A DNA stretch of 64,000 bases from Serratia plymuthica (GTDB lineage Bacteria; Pseudomonadota; Gammaproteobacteria; Enterobacterales; Enterobacteriaceae): the NCBI RefSeq assembly GCF_018336935.1, contig NZ_CP068771.1, forward strand, positions 4,278,001 through 4,342,000, given 5' to 3'. Positions 28,082 through 38,355 of the stretch are shown here, piece by piece; within the stretch, counting starts at the first letter, position 1, and the number at the start of each line of letters is the position of its first letter. The position numbers and the translations under genes were made by a program. A model generated the notes under the pieces. That model was not told where the DNA came from. It saw only the letters and a list, made by a program, of their open reading frames with translations, and searched no databases.

Positions 28082-28813
28082 TTAACCCAGATCGCCGAAA
28101 CGTACCTGCAAAGCGGTAATTGCGGTGAGCGCTGTGGTTTCTGTACGCAGAACGCGTGGCCCCAGCAGGATATCAGTAAATCCGTAACCTGTGGTCATCG
28201 CAATTTCGTCGGCGGATAACCCGCCTTCCGGCCCAATCAGCAGGCGGACATGGTCCACCGGCAGCGGCAGGGTATTGATGCTGTGGCTGGCGCGCGGGTG
28301 CAGGTTAAGCTTCAGGCTGCCGTCCTGCTCGGCGCACCAGGCTTCCAACTGCATGGCCTCGCGAATTTCCGGAATGCGGTTACGGCCGCATTGTTCGCAG
28401 GCGGCAACGGCGATTTTCTGCCATTGCTGAATTTTCTTCGCCAGACGCTCGCCATCCAGCTTGACGCCGCAGCGTTCGGAAAACAGCGGGGTGATGACGT
28501 TAACGCCCAGTTCGATGGATTTCTGAATGGTGAACTCCATCTTCTCCCCGCGGGAAATCACCTGGCCCAGGTGCAGATTGAGCGGTGACTCGCGGTCTTC
28601 CAACTGGCCGGCGCTGAGTTGCACCTGCACGCTTTTCTTATCAACCCGAACGATCTCGGCGTCAAACACCCGGTTGCTGCCGTCGAACAGCTGCAATGCC
28701 TGGCCGGCGCTCATGCGCAGCACGCGCCCGACGTGGTTGGCGGCGTCTTCGCTCAGCGCGATTTCCGCATGGTCGATCAACGGCTGCGGGTGATAAATGC
28801 GGGGTATACGCAT
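28082..28813 (-). CDS. rsmE: 16S rRNA (uracil-1498-N3)-methyltransferase
   Basis: 243 residues, SPOUT-class methyltransferase. The N-terminal PUA-like domain starts [11 protein letters not shown]. The C-terminal trefoil knot shows [14 protein letters not shown] and [13 protein letters not shown], which bind SAM. It lies 10 bp before gshB and is likely co-transcribed. Confidence 0.95.
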   Translation of the reverse strand: MRIPRIYHPQPLIDHAEIALSEDAANHVGRVLRMSAGQALQLFDGSNRVFDAEIVRVDKKSVQVQLSAGQLEDRESPLNLHLGQVISRGEKMEFTIQKSIELGVNVITPLFSERCGVKLDGERLAKKIQQWQKIAVAACEQCGRNRIPEIREAMQLEAWCAEQDGSLKLNLHPRASHSINTLPLPVDHVRLLIGPEGGLSADEIAMTTGYGFTDILLGPRVLRTETTALTAITALQVRFGDLG

Positions 28814-28886
28814 GTGAATATTCGATCCTGACTAATGTGCAGTCATCAGGGCTGCAGCTTGAAAAAAAAGAGTATATACCCAACGG

Positions 28887-29582
28887 TTAGCTTTTTCGCT
28901 GCCGGCAAGCCTGTTGAATATAGGGGTTGTGGTTGCCCTGAACCTTTGCGATACGTGCTTCACGCAGACATTCCCATTGGCTGACCGGATATTGGCGGTT
29001 CCACACCTCGAACAGTTGGGTTTGCTGGCGCGAAAGCCGCAGTTGATAACGGTCGCGCATATAGAAATAGGTGCGGGCAATGGTGCCGCGTGCGCGGGCC
29101 GGCGGCTCCGCCTGCTTATTTTTGAAATCCACTTTCATCGGGCATTGGCCGTACTGGCCTTCGCCGCCTTTCCACTGGCTGTACATAAAGTTATTGCGAT
29201 CGCCGTTCACTTCCCCGATAGCCGGTTGCAGGTTGTGCAGATCGGTTTCGATTTGGCGGTAGGTCGCGTCTTTATTGCAGTTTTTACGGCCGCCCTGCTG
29301 CCAGCATTGCAGCTGGTGGCCGAACTGCCAGGCAGGCACCACGTGTTCCCATTCAATGCGCTGAGCGCGCTGGGCGTTTTTACGCGCCTGATAGCCGCAG
29401 CTGTTGAGGTCAGGAATGCCTTTTTTACCCTGCCAGTCGATCCGGCAACCGCAGTAAAAGGAGCCGGGCGCGTCCTGATTGATTTTGGCCGCTGCGGTCT
29501 TGGCCTGAGAGAAATTATTGATGCCGTGGGCGTGCGCGGCACCTGCAATGAAAGCCACCATAAACAGAATTTTGCGAAGCAT
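28887..29582 (-). CDS. endA: DNA-specific endonuclease I, periplasmic
   Basis: 231 residues with a signal peptide ([17 protein letters not shown], cleavage after AHA). The nuclease shows the active-site block [13 protein letters not shown] and conserved Cys pairs ([15 protein letters not shown]). It cuts double-stranded DNA in the periplasm. Serratia also secretes NucA, which is a different family. Confidence 0.93.
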   Translation of the reverse strand: MLRKILFMVAFIAGAAHAHGINNFSQAKTAAAKINQDAPGSFYCGCRIDWQGKKGIPDLNSCGYQARKNAQRAQRIEWEHVVPAWQFGHQLQCWQQGGRKNCNKDATYRQIETDLHNLQPAIGEVNGDRNNFMYSQWKGGEGQYGQCPMKVDFKNKQAEPPARARGTIARTYFYMRDRYQLRLSRQQTQLFEVWNRQYPVSQWECLREARIAKVQGNHNPYIQQACRQRKS

Positions 29583-29683
29583 ATTCCAAAACAGCTCGAA
29601 ATTGGAAAAGCAGGCAGGGTAACGGAAGTTTAGGAGAGTGGCAAATGGTGATATTTACTTGTTTTAACGTATAAAACGTTTCG

Positions 29684-30196
29684 TTAATGCTTTTCGCTAG
29701 CGATAAATCTCAGTCTTTCGCCGCACTGGCGGCAGCGGTATTCGCTTTCACCGCGCAGCACCCGATTGTGGCGGCGTACGGTGAGCTGGTGCTGCTGACA
29801 ACCGCACAGGTAGGGGAAGGTTTTGCTTTGCACCGAGGCGATTTCAAACTGGTGTGTGCGGCTGGCGGGCACCCGCAAGACGTTTTCCATCATATGGCGC
29901 CATTCGCGGCCATGCGGCGGCACGCGGCCAAACTGGCGAAACACCAGCAGGTGCGCCAGCTCATGCGGCACCACTTCGTCGATAAACGGTTGCTGATTTT
30001 CCATTAACAGCACCGGATTCAGCCTGATTTCCCAGGCTTGCAGCCAGGCGGTGCCCGCAGTGGTGCCGCGCTGCTGGTAAACGACTTTGGGTTCAGGAAA
30101 CTCGACGGAATAATGCTGGCGGGCCAGCTGAAGCTTTTCCCGCAGACAGCGCATTACCGCCTGTTGCAGCGCAATGGGGATTCTTACTTTGTTCAT
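29684..30196 (-). CDS. sprT: SprT family zinc metallopeptidase-like protein
   Basis: 170 residues. The zinc motif [13 protein letters not shown] and a C-terminal four-Cys zinc ribbon (CGCQQH, then CRQCGERL) are typical of bacterial SprT, the relative of eukaryotic Spartan. The ATG at 30196 begins [12 protein letters not shown] as in the family; an upstream open stretch to 30292 is not supported. It belongs to the sprT-endA-rsmE-gshB order of E. coli. Confidence 0.92.
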   Translation of the reverse strand: MNKVRIPIALQQAVMRCLREKLQLARQHYSVEFPEPKVVYQQRGTTAGTAWLQAWEIRLNPVLLMENQQPFIDEVVPHELAHLLVFRQFGRVPPHGREWRHMMENVLRVPASRTHQFEIASVQSKTFPYLCGCQQHQLTVRRHNRVLRGESEYRCRQCGERLRFIASEKH

Positions 30197-30563
30197 TGTC
30201 GGTAGCTTAAGCAAAGCTGCACCGGCTGGCAATACGCCACCGACGCAAATGATGCGGGGTACTCGCGGGCAGGTTTTTTCGCGCATTGCCAACCCGATCG
30301 TCTCTGACGGATTGTAATCAATGTGTTAACTGCGGGATAATAAAGCGTACATGCTGAGTCTGTACCCGCAGCGCTCGCCGTATGAGGTTGGAAAAAAACC
30401 ACCTGAGGTAATGCCTTGCCAATATAGGGGTTATTATGCGATTCAGCGCAATAACCGACTGATTAAAAATAAGTAAGGTGTGGGCAGTTTTTTGCCGCAG
30501 CCTGCCCCGGGCATGCTGAGTAAGTGTGAATTTAACGCAGCTGATGTTGCAAGTGAGAGATCA
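30197..30563 (+). other. Promoter/leader region between sprT and fumA
   Basis: Divergent intergenic region of 367 bp. It holds an inverted repeat (GGTTATT at 30430 with AATAACC at 30451) that could form a hairpin upstream of fumA. No further gene or known operator was recognised. Confidence 0.4.
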
Positions 30564-32210
30564 ATGTCGAATAAACCGTTCCATTATCAAGATCCGTTCC
30601 CGCTGAAGAAAGACGATACCGAATACTATCTGCTGAGCCGCGATCACGTTTCTGTGAGTGAGTTTGAAGGCCAGGAAATCCTGAAAGTTGCCCCAGAAGC
30701 CTTAACCTTGCTCGCACAGCATGCCTTCCATGACGCTTCGTTCATGCTGCGCCCGGCGCACCAACAACAGGTCGCCGATATCCTTGACGATCCGGACGCC
30801 AGCGAAAACGATAAGTACGTTGCGCTGCAATTTCTGCGTAACTCAGAAATCGCCGCCAAGGGTATTTTGCCAACCTGCCAGGACACCGGCACCGCGATCA
30901 TCATGGGGAAAAAGGGCCAGCGCGTCTGGACCGGCGGCGGCGATGAAGAAGCGCTGTCGCGCGGGGTGTACAACACCTTTATCGAAGACAACCTGCGTTA
31001 TTCGCAAAACGCCGCGCTGGACATGTACAAAGAGGTCAACACCGGCAGCAACCTGCCGGCGCAGATCGATCTCTATAGCGTGGACGGTGAAGAATACAAG
31101 TTCCTGTGCGTCGCCAAAGGCGGCGGCTCAGCCAACAAAACCTATCTGTATCAGGAAACCAAGGCGCTGCTGTCGCCAGGCAAGCTGAAAGATTATCTGG
31201 TCGATAAAATGCGCACGCTGGGCACCGCGGCCTGCCCGCCGTACCACGTGGCGTTTGTCATCGGGGGCACTTCGGCTGAAGCTACGCTGAAAACCGTCAA
31301 GCTGGCGTCGACCAAGTATTACGACGGCCTGCCGACCGAAGGCAACGAACACGGCCAGGCGTTCCGTGATGTGGCGCTGGAAGAAGAGCTGCTGAAAGAA
31401 GCGCAGAATCTGGGGCTGGGCGCGCAATTTGGCGGTAAATACTTTGCGCACGATATCCGCGTGGTGCGTTTGCCGCGCCACGGCGCATCCTGCCCGGTCG
31501 GCATGGGCGTTTCCTGCTCCGCAGACCGCAATATCAAGGGCAAAATCAACCGTGACGGCATCTGGCTCGAGAAGCTGGAGCACAATCCGGGCAAATTTAT
31601 CCCGCAGGAGCTGCGCCAGGCCGGGGAAGGCGAGGCGATCAAGGTCGACCTCAACCGCCCGATGGCCGATATCCTCAAGCAGCTGTCGCAGTATCCGGTA
31701 TCGACCCGCCTGTCGCTGAGCGGCACCATCATCGTGGGCCGCGACATCGCGCACGCCAAATTGAAAGAGCGGCTGGATCGCGGCGAAGGTTTGCCGCAAT
31801 ACGTTAAGGATCACCCGATTTACTACGCCGGCCCGGCCAAAACGCCGGACGGTTACGCCTCGGGTTCGTTGGGGCCGACCACCGCCGGGCGCATGGATTC
31901 TTACGTTGATCTGCTGCAATCCCACGGTGGCAGCATGATCATGCTGGCGAAGGGTAACCGCAGCCAGCAAGTGACGGATGCCTGCAACAAACACGGCGGT
32001 TTCTATCTTGGCAGCATCGGCGGCCCGGCAGCGGTTCTGGCGCAGCAAAGCATCAAGAGCCTGACCTGCGTGGAATACCCGGAACTGGGGATGGAAGCGA
32101 TCTGGAAAATCGAAGTGGAAGACTTCCCGGCGTTTATTCTGGTGGATGACAAAGGCAATGACTTCTTCCAGAAGATCCAGGCCGGCCAGTGCTCGCGCTG
32201 CGTGAAATAA
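30564..32210 (+). CDS. fumA: Class I fumarate hydratase (iron-sulfur)
   Basis: 548 residues, same length as E. coli FumA/FumB, with near-identical blocks such as [46 protein letters not shown] and the ending CSRCVK. It is an oxygen-labile 4Fe-4S enzyme of the TCA cycle interconverting fumarate and malate. The ATG at 30564 after GAGAGATC gives MSNKPFHYQ; in-frame codons back to 30480 are ignored. FumA or FumB cannot be told apart from sequence alone. Confidence 0.93.
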   Translation: MSNKPFHYQDPFPLKKDDTEYYLLSRDHVSVSEFEGQEILKVAPEALTLLAQHAFHDASFMLRPAHQQQVADILDDPDASENDKYVALQFLRNSEIAAKGILPTCQDTGTAIIMGKKGQRVWTGGGDEEALSRGVYNTFIEDNLRYSQNAALDMYKEVNTGSNLPAQIDLYSVDGEEYKFLCVAKGGGSANKTYLYQETKALLSPGKLKDYLVDKMRTLGTAACPPYHVAFVIGGTSAEATLKTVKLASTKYYDGLPTEGNEHGQAFRDVALEEELLKEAQNLGLGAQFGGKYFAHDIRVVRLPRHGASCPVGMGVSCSADRNIKGKINRDGIWLEKLEHNPGKFIPQELRQAGEGEAIKVDLNRPMADILKQLSQYPVSTRLSLSGTIIVGRDIAHAKLKERLDRGEGLPQYVKDHPIYYAGPAKTPDGYASGSLGPTTAGRMDSYVDLLQSHGGSMIMLAKGNRSQQVTDACNKHGGFYLGSIGGPAAVLAQQSIKSLTCVEYPELGMEAIWKIEVEDFPAFILVDDKGNDFFQKIQAGQCSRCVK

Positions 32211-32222
32211 CCCTGCAAAACG

Positions 32223-32247
32223 GTTGCCGCCTGATAGGGGCGGCAAC
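32223..32247 (+). terminator. Hairpin after fumA
   Basis: GTTGCCGCC pairs with GGCGGCAAC around a 7-base loop, 12 bp after the stop. Only TTT follows, so the terminator is of moderate quality. Confidence 0.6.
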
Positions 32248-32378
32248 TTTCAGACAGAATTTCATCCTGTGTAAAGTCCTGTTGCTCGCTGGACGCCTTG
32301 TTTTAACCTGTATACCCTACGCGCAGAGCTGTAAAACGCGCACAAAGGCATATTGGTAACGGAAGGTTCGGCAAGAAA

Positions 32379-33245
32379 ATGGGAACGCAGGAAAATCACA
32401 TCAGGGATCTGCTGGTCTGGATTGAAGACAATCTGACTAATCCGCTGTCATTGGATATTGTGTCCGCCAAATCAGGCTACTCGAAATGGTATCTGCAGCG
32501 GCTTTTCAAAAAGCAGACCGGTCTGTCGCTGGCGTCGTATATTCGCGCCCGGCGTTTGTATCTGGCCGCTTTTGCTTTGCGTTTCACGCGCAAGAGCATT
32601 CTTGATATTTCCGTAGAATATCAATTCGATAACCAACAAACCTTTTCCCGCTGTTTCAAAAAGCACTTTGCCGAATCCCCCAGCGTCTACCGTCATGCCC
32701 GCAAGCAGGACTTCAGCCATCTGGTGCGCTCGCTGTCCGCCGGTCAGCCTGGCGATATTAAGGTCGATCGCGTCACCGTCGATAAAGGCCAGTATCTCCT
32801 CAGAGGGAAAAATTACGCCTATCACCTGGACATCGAACATCTGGATAAGTCGCATCTGCATCTGCGCAGCGCAATCAAAGAGAATTTCTACAAGCTGCTT
32901 GGCGGCCGTCCGCCGTTGATCTACGCGCTGACTCATTTGACGCCGGATGGGGAGCGGGTCAGGGTGGATTATGCTCTCGGTGTCGACGCGGACAGTTCGG
33001 TCAATGTCGTTCCCGAGCTGGAGCCGCTGCCGGACATCTACGGCGATTTTTGCCGCTTTTGTTATTCCGGCAAGCCGGTGGCACTCAACGACCACGTGGT
33101 GCAGATATACACCCAGGTATTGCCGGAGTTAGGTCTGGCCCGCCGGGAAGGACCCGACCTGACGTTGTTCAGCTATTCGCTCAATGAGCGGGAGGAGCTG
33201 CATGTGGAGCTTCAGCATCTGGTGCCCGTAATTCCTCTGGGCTGA
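32379..33245 (+). CDS. Rob-like AraC-family regulator with GyrI-like ligand domain
   Basis: 288 residues. Residues 1-105 are a MarA/SoxS/Rob-type double helix-turn-helix (HIRDLLVWIEDNLTNPLSLD, SGYSKWYLQRLFKKQTG and the second helix DNQQTFSRCFKKHF). The rest is a GyrI/Rob-type effector domain. Rob of E. coli has the same layout and length (289), but identity in the C-terminal part looks low, so it is a paralogue rather than Rob itself. The last 65 bp overlap tail-to-tail with the XdhC-like gene on the other strand. Target genes are unknown. Confidence 0.88.
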   Translation: MGTQENHIRDLLVWIEDNLTNPLSLDIVSAKSGYSKWYLQRLFKKQTGLSLASYIRARRLYLAAFALRFTRKSILDISVEYQFDNQQTFSRCFKKHFAESPSVYRHARKQDFSHLVRSLSAGQPGDIKVDRVTVDKGQYLLRGKNYAYHLDIEHLDKSHLHLRSAIKENFYKLLGGRPPLIYALTHLTPDGERVRVDYALGVDADSSVNVVPELEPLPDIYGDFCRFCYSGKPVALNDHVVQIYTQVLPELGLARREGPDLTLFSYSLNEREELHVELQHLVPVIPLG

Positions 33246-34218
33246 AAGGCCGGGCCGGCGTGCGATTTTTCTGTTGCACGATATCGGCCATTACCGCCAG
33301 GGCGATTTCCGCCGGCGTTTTACTGCCGAGCGCTAGCCCGATTGGCGCATGAATACGCTCCAGCTCTTGGGGGCTGAACTCGGCAATCTGCTGCAGGCGC
33401 TGGCGGCGGCGCGCGCTGTTGCGCAGCGATCCCATGGCACCGATATAAAATGCCGGGGTGTGTATGGCCTCCATCAGCGTCAGATCGTCCATCCGCGGGT
33501 CATGAGTCAGCGCCACAATGGCGGTATTGGCGTGGCATCCGCCGTCCTCAATAAACTTGGCCGGGAACTGGCGCAGCAGCGTCACGCCGTGCCGGAGCTG
33601 GGGGGCGAAATTATCCAGCGCCTCCGGGCGGTTCTCGCACACCAGCACTTCGAACCCCAACGAAGCGGCGAAATCGGCGCAATACAGCGCCACGCTCGAT
33701 AACCCGGCAATCAGCAGGCGCGGCGCAGCGGCGATATTGAGCGTGATTTGTTGCCCATGGCGTTCCACCTGGGTGGCGCTGGCGAAGTCGGTCAGTTCCA
33801 GATTGCGGCAGGCATCGGGCAAGGTCAGGTGTTTGACCAACGCGTGGTGTCCGTCCAGCGCGCCGGCGATTTTTGTCAGGTAGCCGATGCTGTCGTCACC
33901 GGCCGGCAGGTATTCAATCAGCACGTCCAGCACCCCGCCGCAGGGCAACGCCACGTTCGGCTCCAGGCCGCCTTCACCGTAGCGGATCACCTGGCTGGCC
34001 GCCAGATACTCCCCGGCCGCCACTCGCCGCAGAAAATCCTCTTCCACGCAGCCGCCAGACAGCGAGCCGCAGTAATGCCCGCTCTGAGTTGCCGCCAGCA
34101 GCGCGCCTGGCGATCGCGGCGAGGAGCCGTAAGTGTTCAGTACGGTACACAGCCACACCGGCTGCTGTTTGAGCCAGCTTATCGCCTGGCCGATCACGGT
34201 GATATCAAGATGCTGCAT
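33181..34218 (-). CDS. XdhC-family molybdenum hydroxylase maturation protein
   Basis: 345 residues: an N-terminal XdhC domain (WLKQQPVWLCTVLNTYGSSPRSPGA, in two parts, then SGGCVEE with the conserved Cys) and a C-terminal Rossmann domain (MDDLTLMEAI, YIGAMGSLRN). Family members bind molybdenum cofactor, help to sulfurate it and insert it into xanthine dehydrogenase-type enzymes. It lies 8 bp after the MobA-like gene and next to the divergent oxidoreductase operon at 35015, its likely client. Its 3' end overlaps that of the Rob-like gene by 65 bp. Confidence 0.9.
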   Translation of the reverse strand: MQHLDITVIGQAISWLKQQPVWLCTVLNTYGSSPRSPGALLAATQSGHYCGSLSGGCVEEDFLRRVAAGEYLAASQVIRYGEGGLEPNVALPCGGVLDVLIEYLPAGDDSIGYLTKIAGALDGHHALVKHLTLPDACRNLELTDFASATQVERHGQQITLNIAAAPRLLIAGLSSVALYCADFAASLGFEVLVCENRPEALDNFAPQLRHGVTLLRQFPAKFIEDGGCHANTAIVALTHDPRMDDLTLMEAIHTPAFYIGAMGSLRNSARRRQRLQQIAEFSPQELERIHAPIGLALGSKTPAEIALAVMADIVQQKNRTPARPFSPEELRAPDAEAPHAAPPAH

Positions 34219-34226
34219 AGATGATT

Positions 34227-34811
34227 TTACTCGCTGGCCGGTAGCTGTGACGGAAGATCAATATCCTGCACGACGCTTGCCCGATCAAGAGGCAACAGAT
34301 AAACCGCTTCCCCTTGCAGCAGTTCGCGTGCGCCATTATCACCGCGCAACTGGCAAAGCTTTTTGTACAGTGGAGCGGCAAAGCCGACCGGGTGGCCAGG
34401 CCGTCGGTCGAAACAGGGGCGAGCTATCGCATGATGCCGCAGCGCATCGGCGACCAACCGGAAGATGTCGGGTGTGACGAACGGCATATCCGCCAGATGG
34501 ATCAACCAGCCCTGCCAGTGCGGCGTAGCGCCAACGCCGGCGGCAATGGAATCCCCGAGACCTGCGCTGGCGATCAGCGTGACCGGCACCTGATACGCGG
34601 CGCAAACCTGCTGTACCCACAGGTTATCCGGCCGGGTGACGACCCATATCGGCAGACCGGAGGCCAGCGCCCGGCGCAAGGTATGTTCAAACAACGGGCG
34701 CCGGCGACCCGTCTCATCCGCAAACTCAGCGTTTAATTTGTTGCCTTCGCCACCGGCCTGCGAAAAACGTTCCCCACGCCCGGCGGCGGCGATCACTATG
34801 CCTGTTGTCAT
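34227..34811 (-). CDS. MobA/MocA-like nucleotidyltransferase
   Basis: 194 residues with the N-terminal nucleotide-binding start GIVIAAAGRGERF, then GDSIAAGV, LADMPFVTPD and the RPGHPVGF motif of MocA/MobA-like enzymes. Such proteins attach CMP or GMP to molybdopterin; here it would make cytosine-dinucleotide cofactor for the adjacent hydroxylase. It is the first gene of the leftward pair with the XdhC-like gene. Confidence 0.87.
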   Translation of the reverse strand: MTTGIVIAAAGRGERFSQAGGEGNKLNAEFADETGRRRPLFEHTLRRALASGLPIWVVTRPDNLWVQQVCAAYQVPVTLIASAGLGDSIAAGVGATPHWQGWLIHLADMPFVTPDIFRLVADALRHHAIARPCFDRRPGHPVGFAAPLYKKLCQLRGDNGARELLQGEAVYLLPLDRASVVQDIDLPSQLPASE

Positions 34812-35014
34812 TTGCTCTGCCCGAATTTGCGCAACTATTGATTACCTTAGCGCTAATGCGTGTTTTTGATATGTGTTTTTGTTGAAAACAGGATGTTAAT
34901 CATCACAGGATTTTGGTTATACGCATATGCTTATGACGTCTACGGCAAGGCCGTCAGCGTTTGCGCAACAATATCGCGAACACAAAACAACAATAAAGAT
35001 GCGAAGGATTTTTT

Positions 35015-37804
35015 ATGAGCAATTTCAACTCGTCACGGCGTCGCTTTATAAAAAGCGCCGTGATAGCGGGGGTGTCCGTCTACCTCGCCCCCCTCTACAG
35101 CCGCGCCTACGCCGCGCTGTTTGAACAAAAGATCCTTCAGTCGCCTAACTGGGATGCCCATGAGAAACGCGTGCGTTTCCGCATTGACGGCCGTGCCAAG
35201 GTCATGGGACAGAAGGTGTTCGCCCGCGATATTCGCGCGGTCGATATGCCGCACTGGCCACAAAAGCAGGCGCACGCCTTTATTCTGCGCGTGACCAAGG
35301 CCGACAGGCTGTTTGCGGGCCTCGACCTCTCGTTGTTGGGAGACGACCTGCAGCCGGATCGCCTGGTGACGGCGGAGGATTTGGCGCGCGACGGCCTGGC
35401 TTTCCCGGCGTTTTATGGCGACGACATGCTGTTGCCCGTCGGCAAGACACCGGCCTATCTGGGGCAAGCGGCTGCGATTCTGATTTATCACGACTTTGCT
35501 CGCTTCCGCTTTGCCAAGGACAAGCTGAAATTCCGCGAAGATACCCTTAAATACGGTGCCGAGACCGGCCCGCTGGAGCGCGATCCCTGGGGCACCTTCC
35601 GCTATGTGCGGGTGGGTGGCGACCAGCCGTTCGATGACGATCGTTTCTCCAGCCTGAAAGACACGCCGATTTTCCCGGTATCGATGAAGAAACACCTGCC
35701 GGTGTGGCCGGAAGGCCGCGAAGGCGGCAAACTGGATCAGGAAGGCATGCATTATGCCGGGATGATCGCCGCAGAGCTGCAAACGCCGCCGGATGATTGG
35801 TTGGTGCTGTCGCGGCGCTACACCACGCAGTCCGTCGACACTTCGGCGCTGGAGCCGGACAACGCCAACGGCTGGTTCGATGAGGTGACGCAAACCCTGC
35901 ATCTGGTGGTGCCGACCCAGTCGCCGCAAGAAGTGGCCGACGAAATGCCGCGTATGCTGGCCAAACGCAACCCGCCGGTGAAACAGCTGATTCTGCACCC
36001 TTGCTACACCGTCGGCTACGGTTCGAAAGATCACTATAACTTCCCTTATTACGGTGCGGTGGCGGCGATGTATGGCGACGGGCACCCGGTACGGCTGGCC
36101 AATGATCGCTTCGAGCAGTTCCAGACGGCGCTGAAGCGCCACGCCTTCGACATGAATTACCGCATTGCGGTCAACCGCCAAACCGGCGTTCTGCAATCAT
36201 TCCACGCTGAGATGACGGCAGACGGTGGCGGCCGCAGCAACTTTACGCCGTCGGTGGTGATGGTGGCGGCGACGGCGGCGCAGTCGATTTACTACTTCCC
36301 GAAAAGCGATTTGTCTGCGGTGGGGCTGGCTTCGCGTGCCATCGACGCCGGTTCGGCACGCGGTTACGGCACGCTGCAAAGCATGGCCGCCACCGAGATG
36401 ATGGTGGATGAACTGGCTGCCGAACTGAAGATCGACCCGATCGAGTTCCGCCTGCGCAACGTACTGAAGTCCGGGATGAAAAACACCCAGGGCGCCATTC
36501 CTGCCGGTGCGATCCGCGCCGATGAAGTGCTGGAGAAGGCGGCGAAGCATGAGATGTGGCTCAAACGCGCCGAACGCAAGGCGGAGTTCGAGGGCAAGAA
36601 CCCGGGCAAACGCTATGGCGTCGGCTTCGGTTGCGTGCAAAAAGACTTCGGCACCGGCGCGGAAACCTCCTTTGCTCGCGTCGAACTGGGGGAAGACGGG
36701 CGCATCATGCTGCATCACAGCGGCGCAGAGATGGGGACCGGCATGTCGACGTCACAATCGGTGTTGTGCGCGCAGTGGCTGGGCAAACCGGCGGATGAGG
36801 CGCACTTTTCGGTGACCGACTGGTCAGTGCTGCCGATGACAACCAGCGGCGATCCTTACCTTATGTCGCAGGCCGAGCAGGACCGGTCGCAAACCAACCC
36901 CGCCTGGACGCCAAGCTACTGTTCGCCATCCAGCGCCAGCAACTCGGCGTATTACTTCTCCCACAGCACGCGCGAAGCGGCCCGGCTGATCTTCAACCAA
37001 GGCCTGTGGCCGGCAGCGATGGCGCTGTGGCAGGCGGGTATCGGCGGTGGCCAGGCGGCGCCGCTGGTGGTGCGCAGAGAGGACGCGCGCTGGGTAGAAG
37101 GCGGGCTGACTGCCGCCGGCATGGCGGTGTTGAGCCTGGAGACGTTGGCGAAAAAAGCCTACCAGATGGGCGGTATCACCGGCGCAGCGGTGCACGTGTT
37201 TAACCGCTGGCAGTGGGCGGAGGCGGATTTCACCCTGGGCGGCGATAGTGAACGCCTGCCGATCGACGGGCTGGCGGTACGCAATGCCAATGGCGAGTTC
37301 AAAACGCTGCCGCGTACCCAGGTCTATTACCCACCGACCCAGCGCAATAACGCGGCGGTGACCTATTACAGCGCCGTCGGCACGTTGGCGGAAGTGGCGG
37401 TGGATATCGCCACCGGCCAGGTGGAGCTGCTTAACCATCATTCGATCATGGAGTGCGGCAACCTGATTGTGCCGGAACTGGTTTCCGGCCAGTTGCAGGG
37501 CGGGCTGGCGATGGGCATCGGCCATGCGTTGCACGAATATTTACCCCTGTACGAAGACGGGCCGGGTAACGGCACCTGGAACTTTAACCGTTACCACCTG
37601 CCGCGCGCCAGCGATGTGGCGGTCTGGAAGCAGACCGGCGAAATCCTGCCTGCGCTGTCGGAAACCGATCCGCCAAAAGGCATGGCCGAAGTGGTGATGA
37701 TCCCGGTGGTCGCCGCGCTGGTTAACGCCATCGCCGACGCCACTGGCCACCGTTTCCGTGATTTGCCCGTTCGTGCAGAAAATATTCGTGAGGTATTACA
37801 ATGA
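35015..37804 (+). CDS. Molybdopterin-binding subunit of a Tat-exported xanthine dehydrogenase-family oxidoreductase
   Basis: 929 residues, most like isoquinoline 1-oxidoreductase beta/aldehyde oxidase large subunits. A twin-arginine signal SRRRFIKSAVIAG with cleavage near AYA (residue ~33) sends the folded enzyme to the periplasm. Cofactor-binding blocks include GSARGYGTLQSMAATE and the C-terminal KGMAEV, whose Glu (~892) is the likely catalytic base. It is the first gene of an operon with the 2Fe-2S subunit (4-bp ATGA overlap) and cytochrome c. The substrate, probably an aldehyde or N-heterocycle, cannot be told. Confidence 0.9.
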   Translation: MSNFNSSRRRFIKSAVIAGVSVYLAPLYSRAYAALFEQKILQSPNWDAHEKRVRFRIDGRAKVMGQKVFARDIRAVDMPHWPQKQAHAFILRVTKADRLFAGLDLSLLGDDLQPDRLVTAEDLARDGLAFPAFYGDDMLLPVGKTPAYLGQAAAILIYHDFARFRFAKDKLKFREDTLKYGAETGPLERDPWGTFRYVRVGGDQPFDDDRFSSLKDTPIFPVSMKKHLPVWPEGREGGKLDQEGMHYAGMIAAELQTPPDDWLVLSRRYTTQSVDTSALEPDNANGWFDEVTQTLHLVVPTQSPQEVADEMPRMLAKRNPPVKQLILHPCYTVGYGSKDHYNFPYYGAVAAMYGDGHPVRLANDRFEQFQTALKRHAFDMNYRIAVNRQTGVLQSFHAEMTADGGGRSNFTPSVVMVAATAAQSIYYFPKSDLSAVGLASRAIDAGSARGYGTLQSMAATEMMVDELAAELKIDPIEFRLRNVLKSGMKNTQGAIPAGAIRADEVLEKAAKHEMWLKRAERKAEFEGKNPGKRYGVGFGCVQKDFGTGAETSFARVELGEDGRIMLHHSGAEMGTGMSTSQSVLCAQWLGKPADEAHFSVTDWSVLPMTTSGDPYLMSQAEQDRSQTNPAWTPSYCSPSSASNSAYYFSHSTREAARLIFNQGLWPAAMALWQAGIGGGQAAPLVVRREDARWVEGGLTAAGMAVLSLETLAKKAYQMGGITGAAVHVFNRWQWAEADFTLGGDSERLPIDGLAVRNANGEFKTLPRTQVYYPPTQRNNAAVTYYSAVGTLAEVAVDIATGQVELLNHHSIMECGNLIVPELVSGQLQGGLAMGIGHALHEYLPLYEDGPGNGTWNFNRYHLPRASDVAVWKQTGEILPALSETDPPKGMAEVVMIPVVAALVNAIADATGHRFRDLPVRAENIREVLQ

Positions 37805-38355
37805 GCATTAAAACCCAGCCGATCTCTTTGACCGTCAACGATAAGCAGTATGGCCCGATCGAGGTGCCGGAAGGGCTGATGATGATCGACTTCCTGCATG
37901 AATATCTCAATCTGACCGGTTCGCGCCTGGGCTGCGGGCAGGGCATCTGTCACGCCTGCGTGGCGATTGTCGATCACCCGAGCGGCACCAGTGAGGAAGT
38001 GCGCACCTGCATCACCGGCGCGCACTTTTTCAGCGGCAAGAAAGTGCGTACCGTCGAAGGGCATGCCAGGGTGGATGAACAAGGCGAGGTGGTCGAGCTT
38101 TCGCCCATCCAGCAGGCTTTTCTCGAACATTACAGCTTCCAGTGCGGCTACTGCACACCGGGCTTTGTCAACGCCGCCACCCTTTTTGTGGAAAAGCTCA
38201 AACGTGAACCCATTGCGCGCGATCAACTGGAAAGCGCCATCGAGCAGGCGCTGGACAACCATATCTGCCGCTGTACCGGCTATGTGCGCTACTACGAAGC
38301 GGTGCGCGACGTGGTGCTGAAGACGCCGGGCCTGCTGAAGGAGACGGCGCGATGA
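37801..38355 (+). CDS. 2Fe-2S subunit of the molybdenum hydroxylase
   Basis: 184 residues. The first cluster is bound by CGQGICHAC with a fourth Cys in RTCIT. The second is bound by CGYCTPGF and CRCTGYV in the helical C-terminal half. This is the standard small subunit of the xanthine dehydrogenase family. It has no signal peptide, so it is probably exported piggyback with the Tat-targeted large subunit. It overlaps both neighbours by 4 bp (ATGA). Confidence 0.94.
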   Translation: MSIKTQPISLTVNDKQYGPIEVPEGLMMIDFLHEYLNLTGSRLGCGQGICHACVAIVDHPSGTSEEVRTCITGAHFFSGKKVRTVEGHARVDEQGEVVELSPIQQAFLEHYSFQCGYCTPGFVNAATLFVEKLKREPIARDQLESAIEQALDNHICRCTGYVRYYEAVRDVVLKTPGLLKETAR

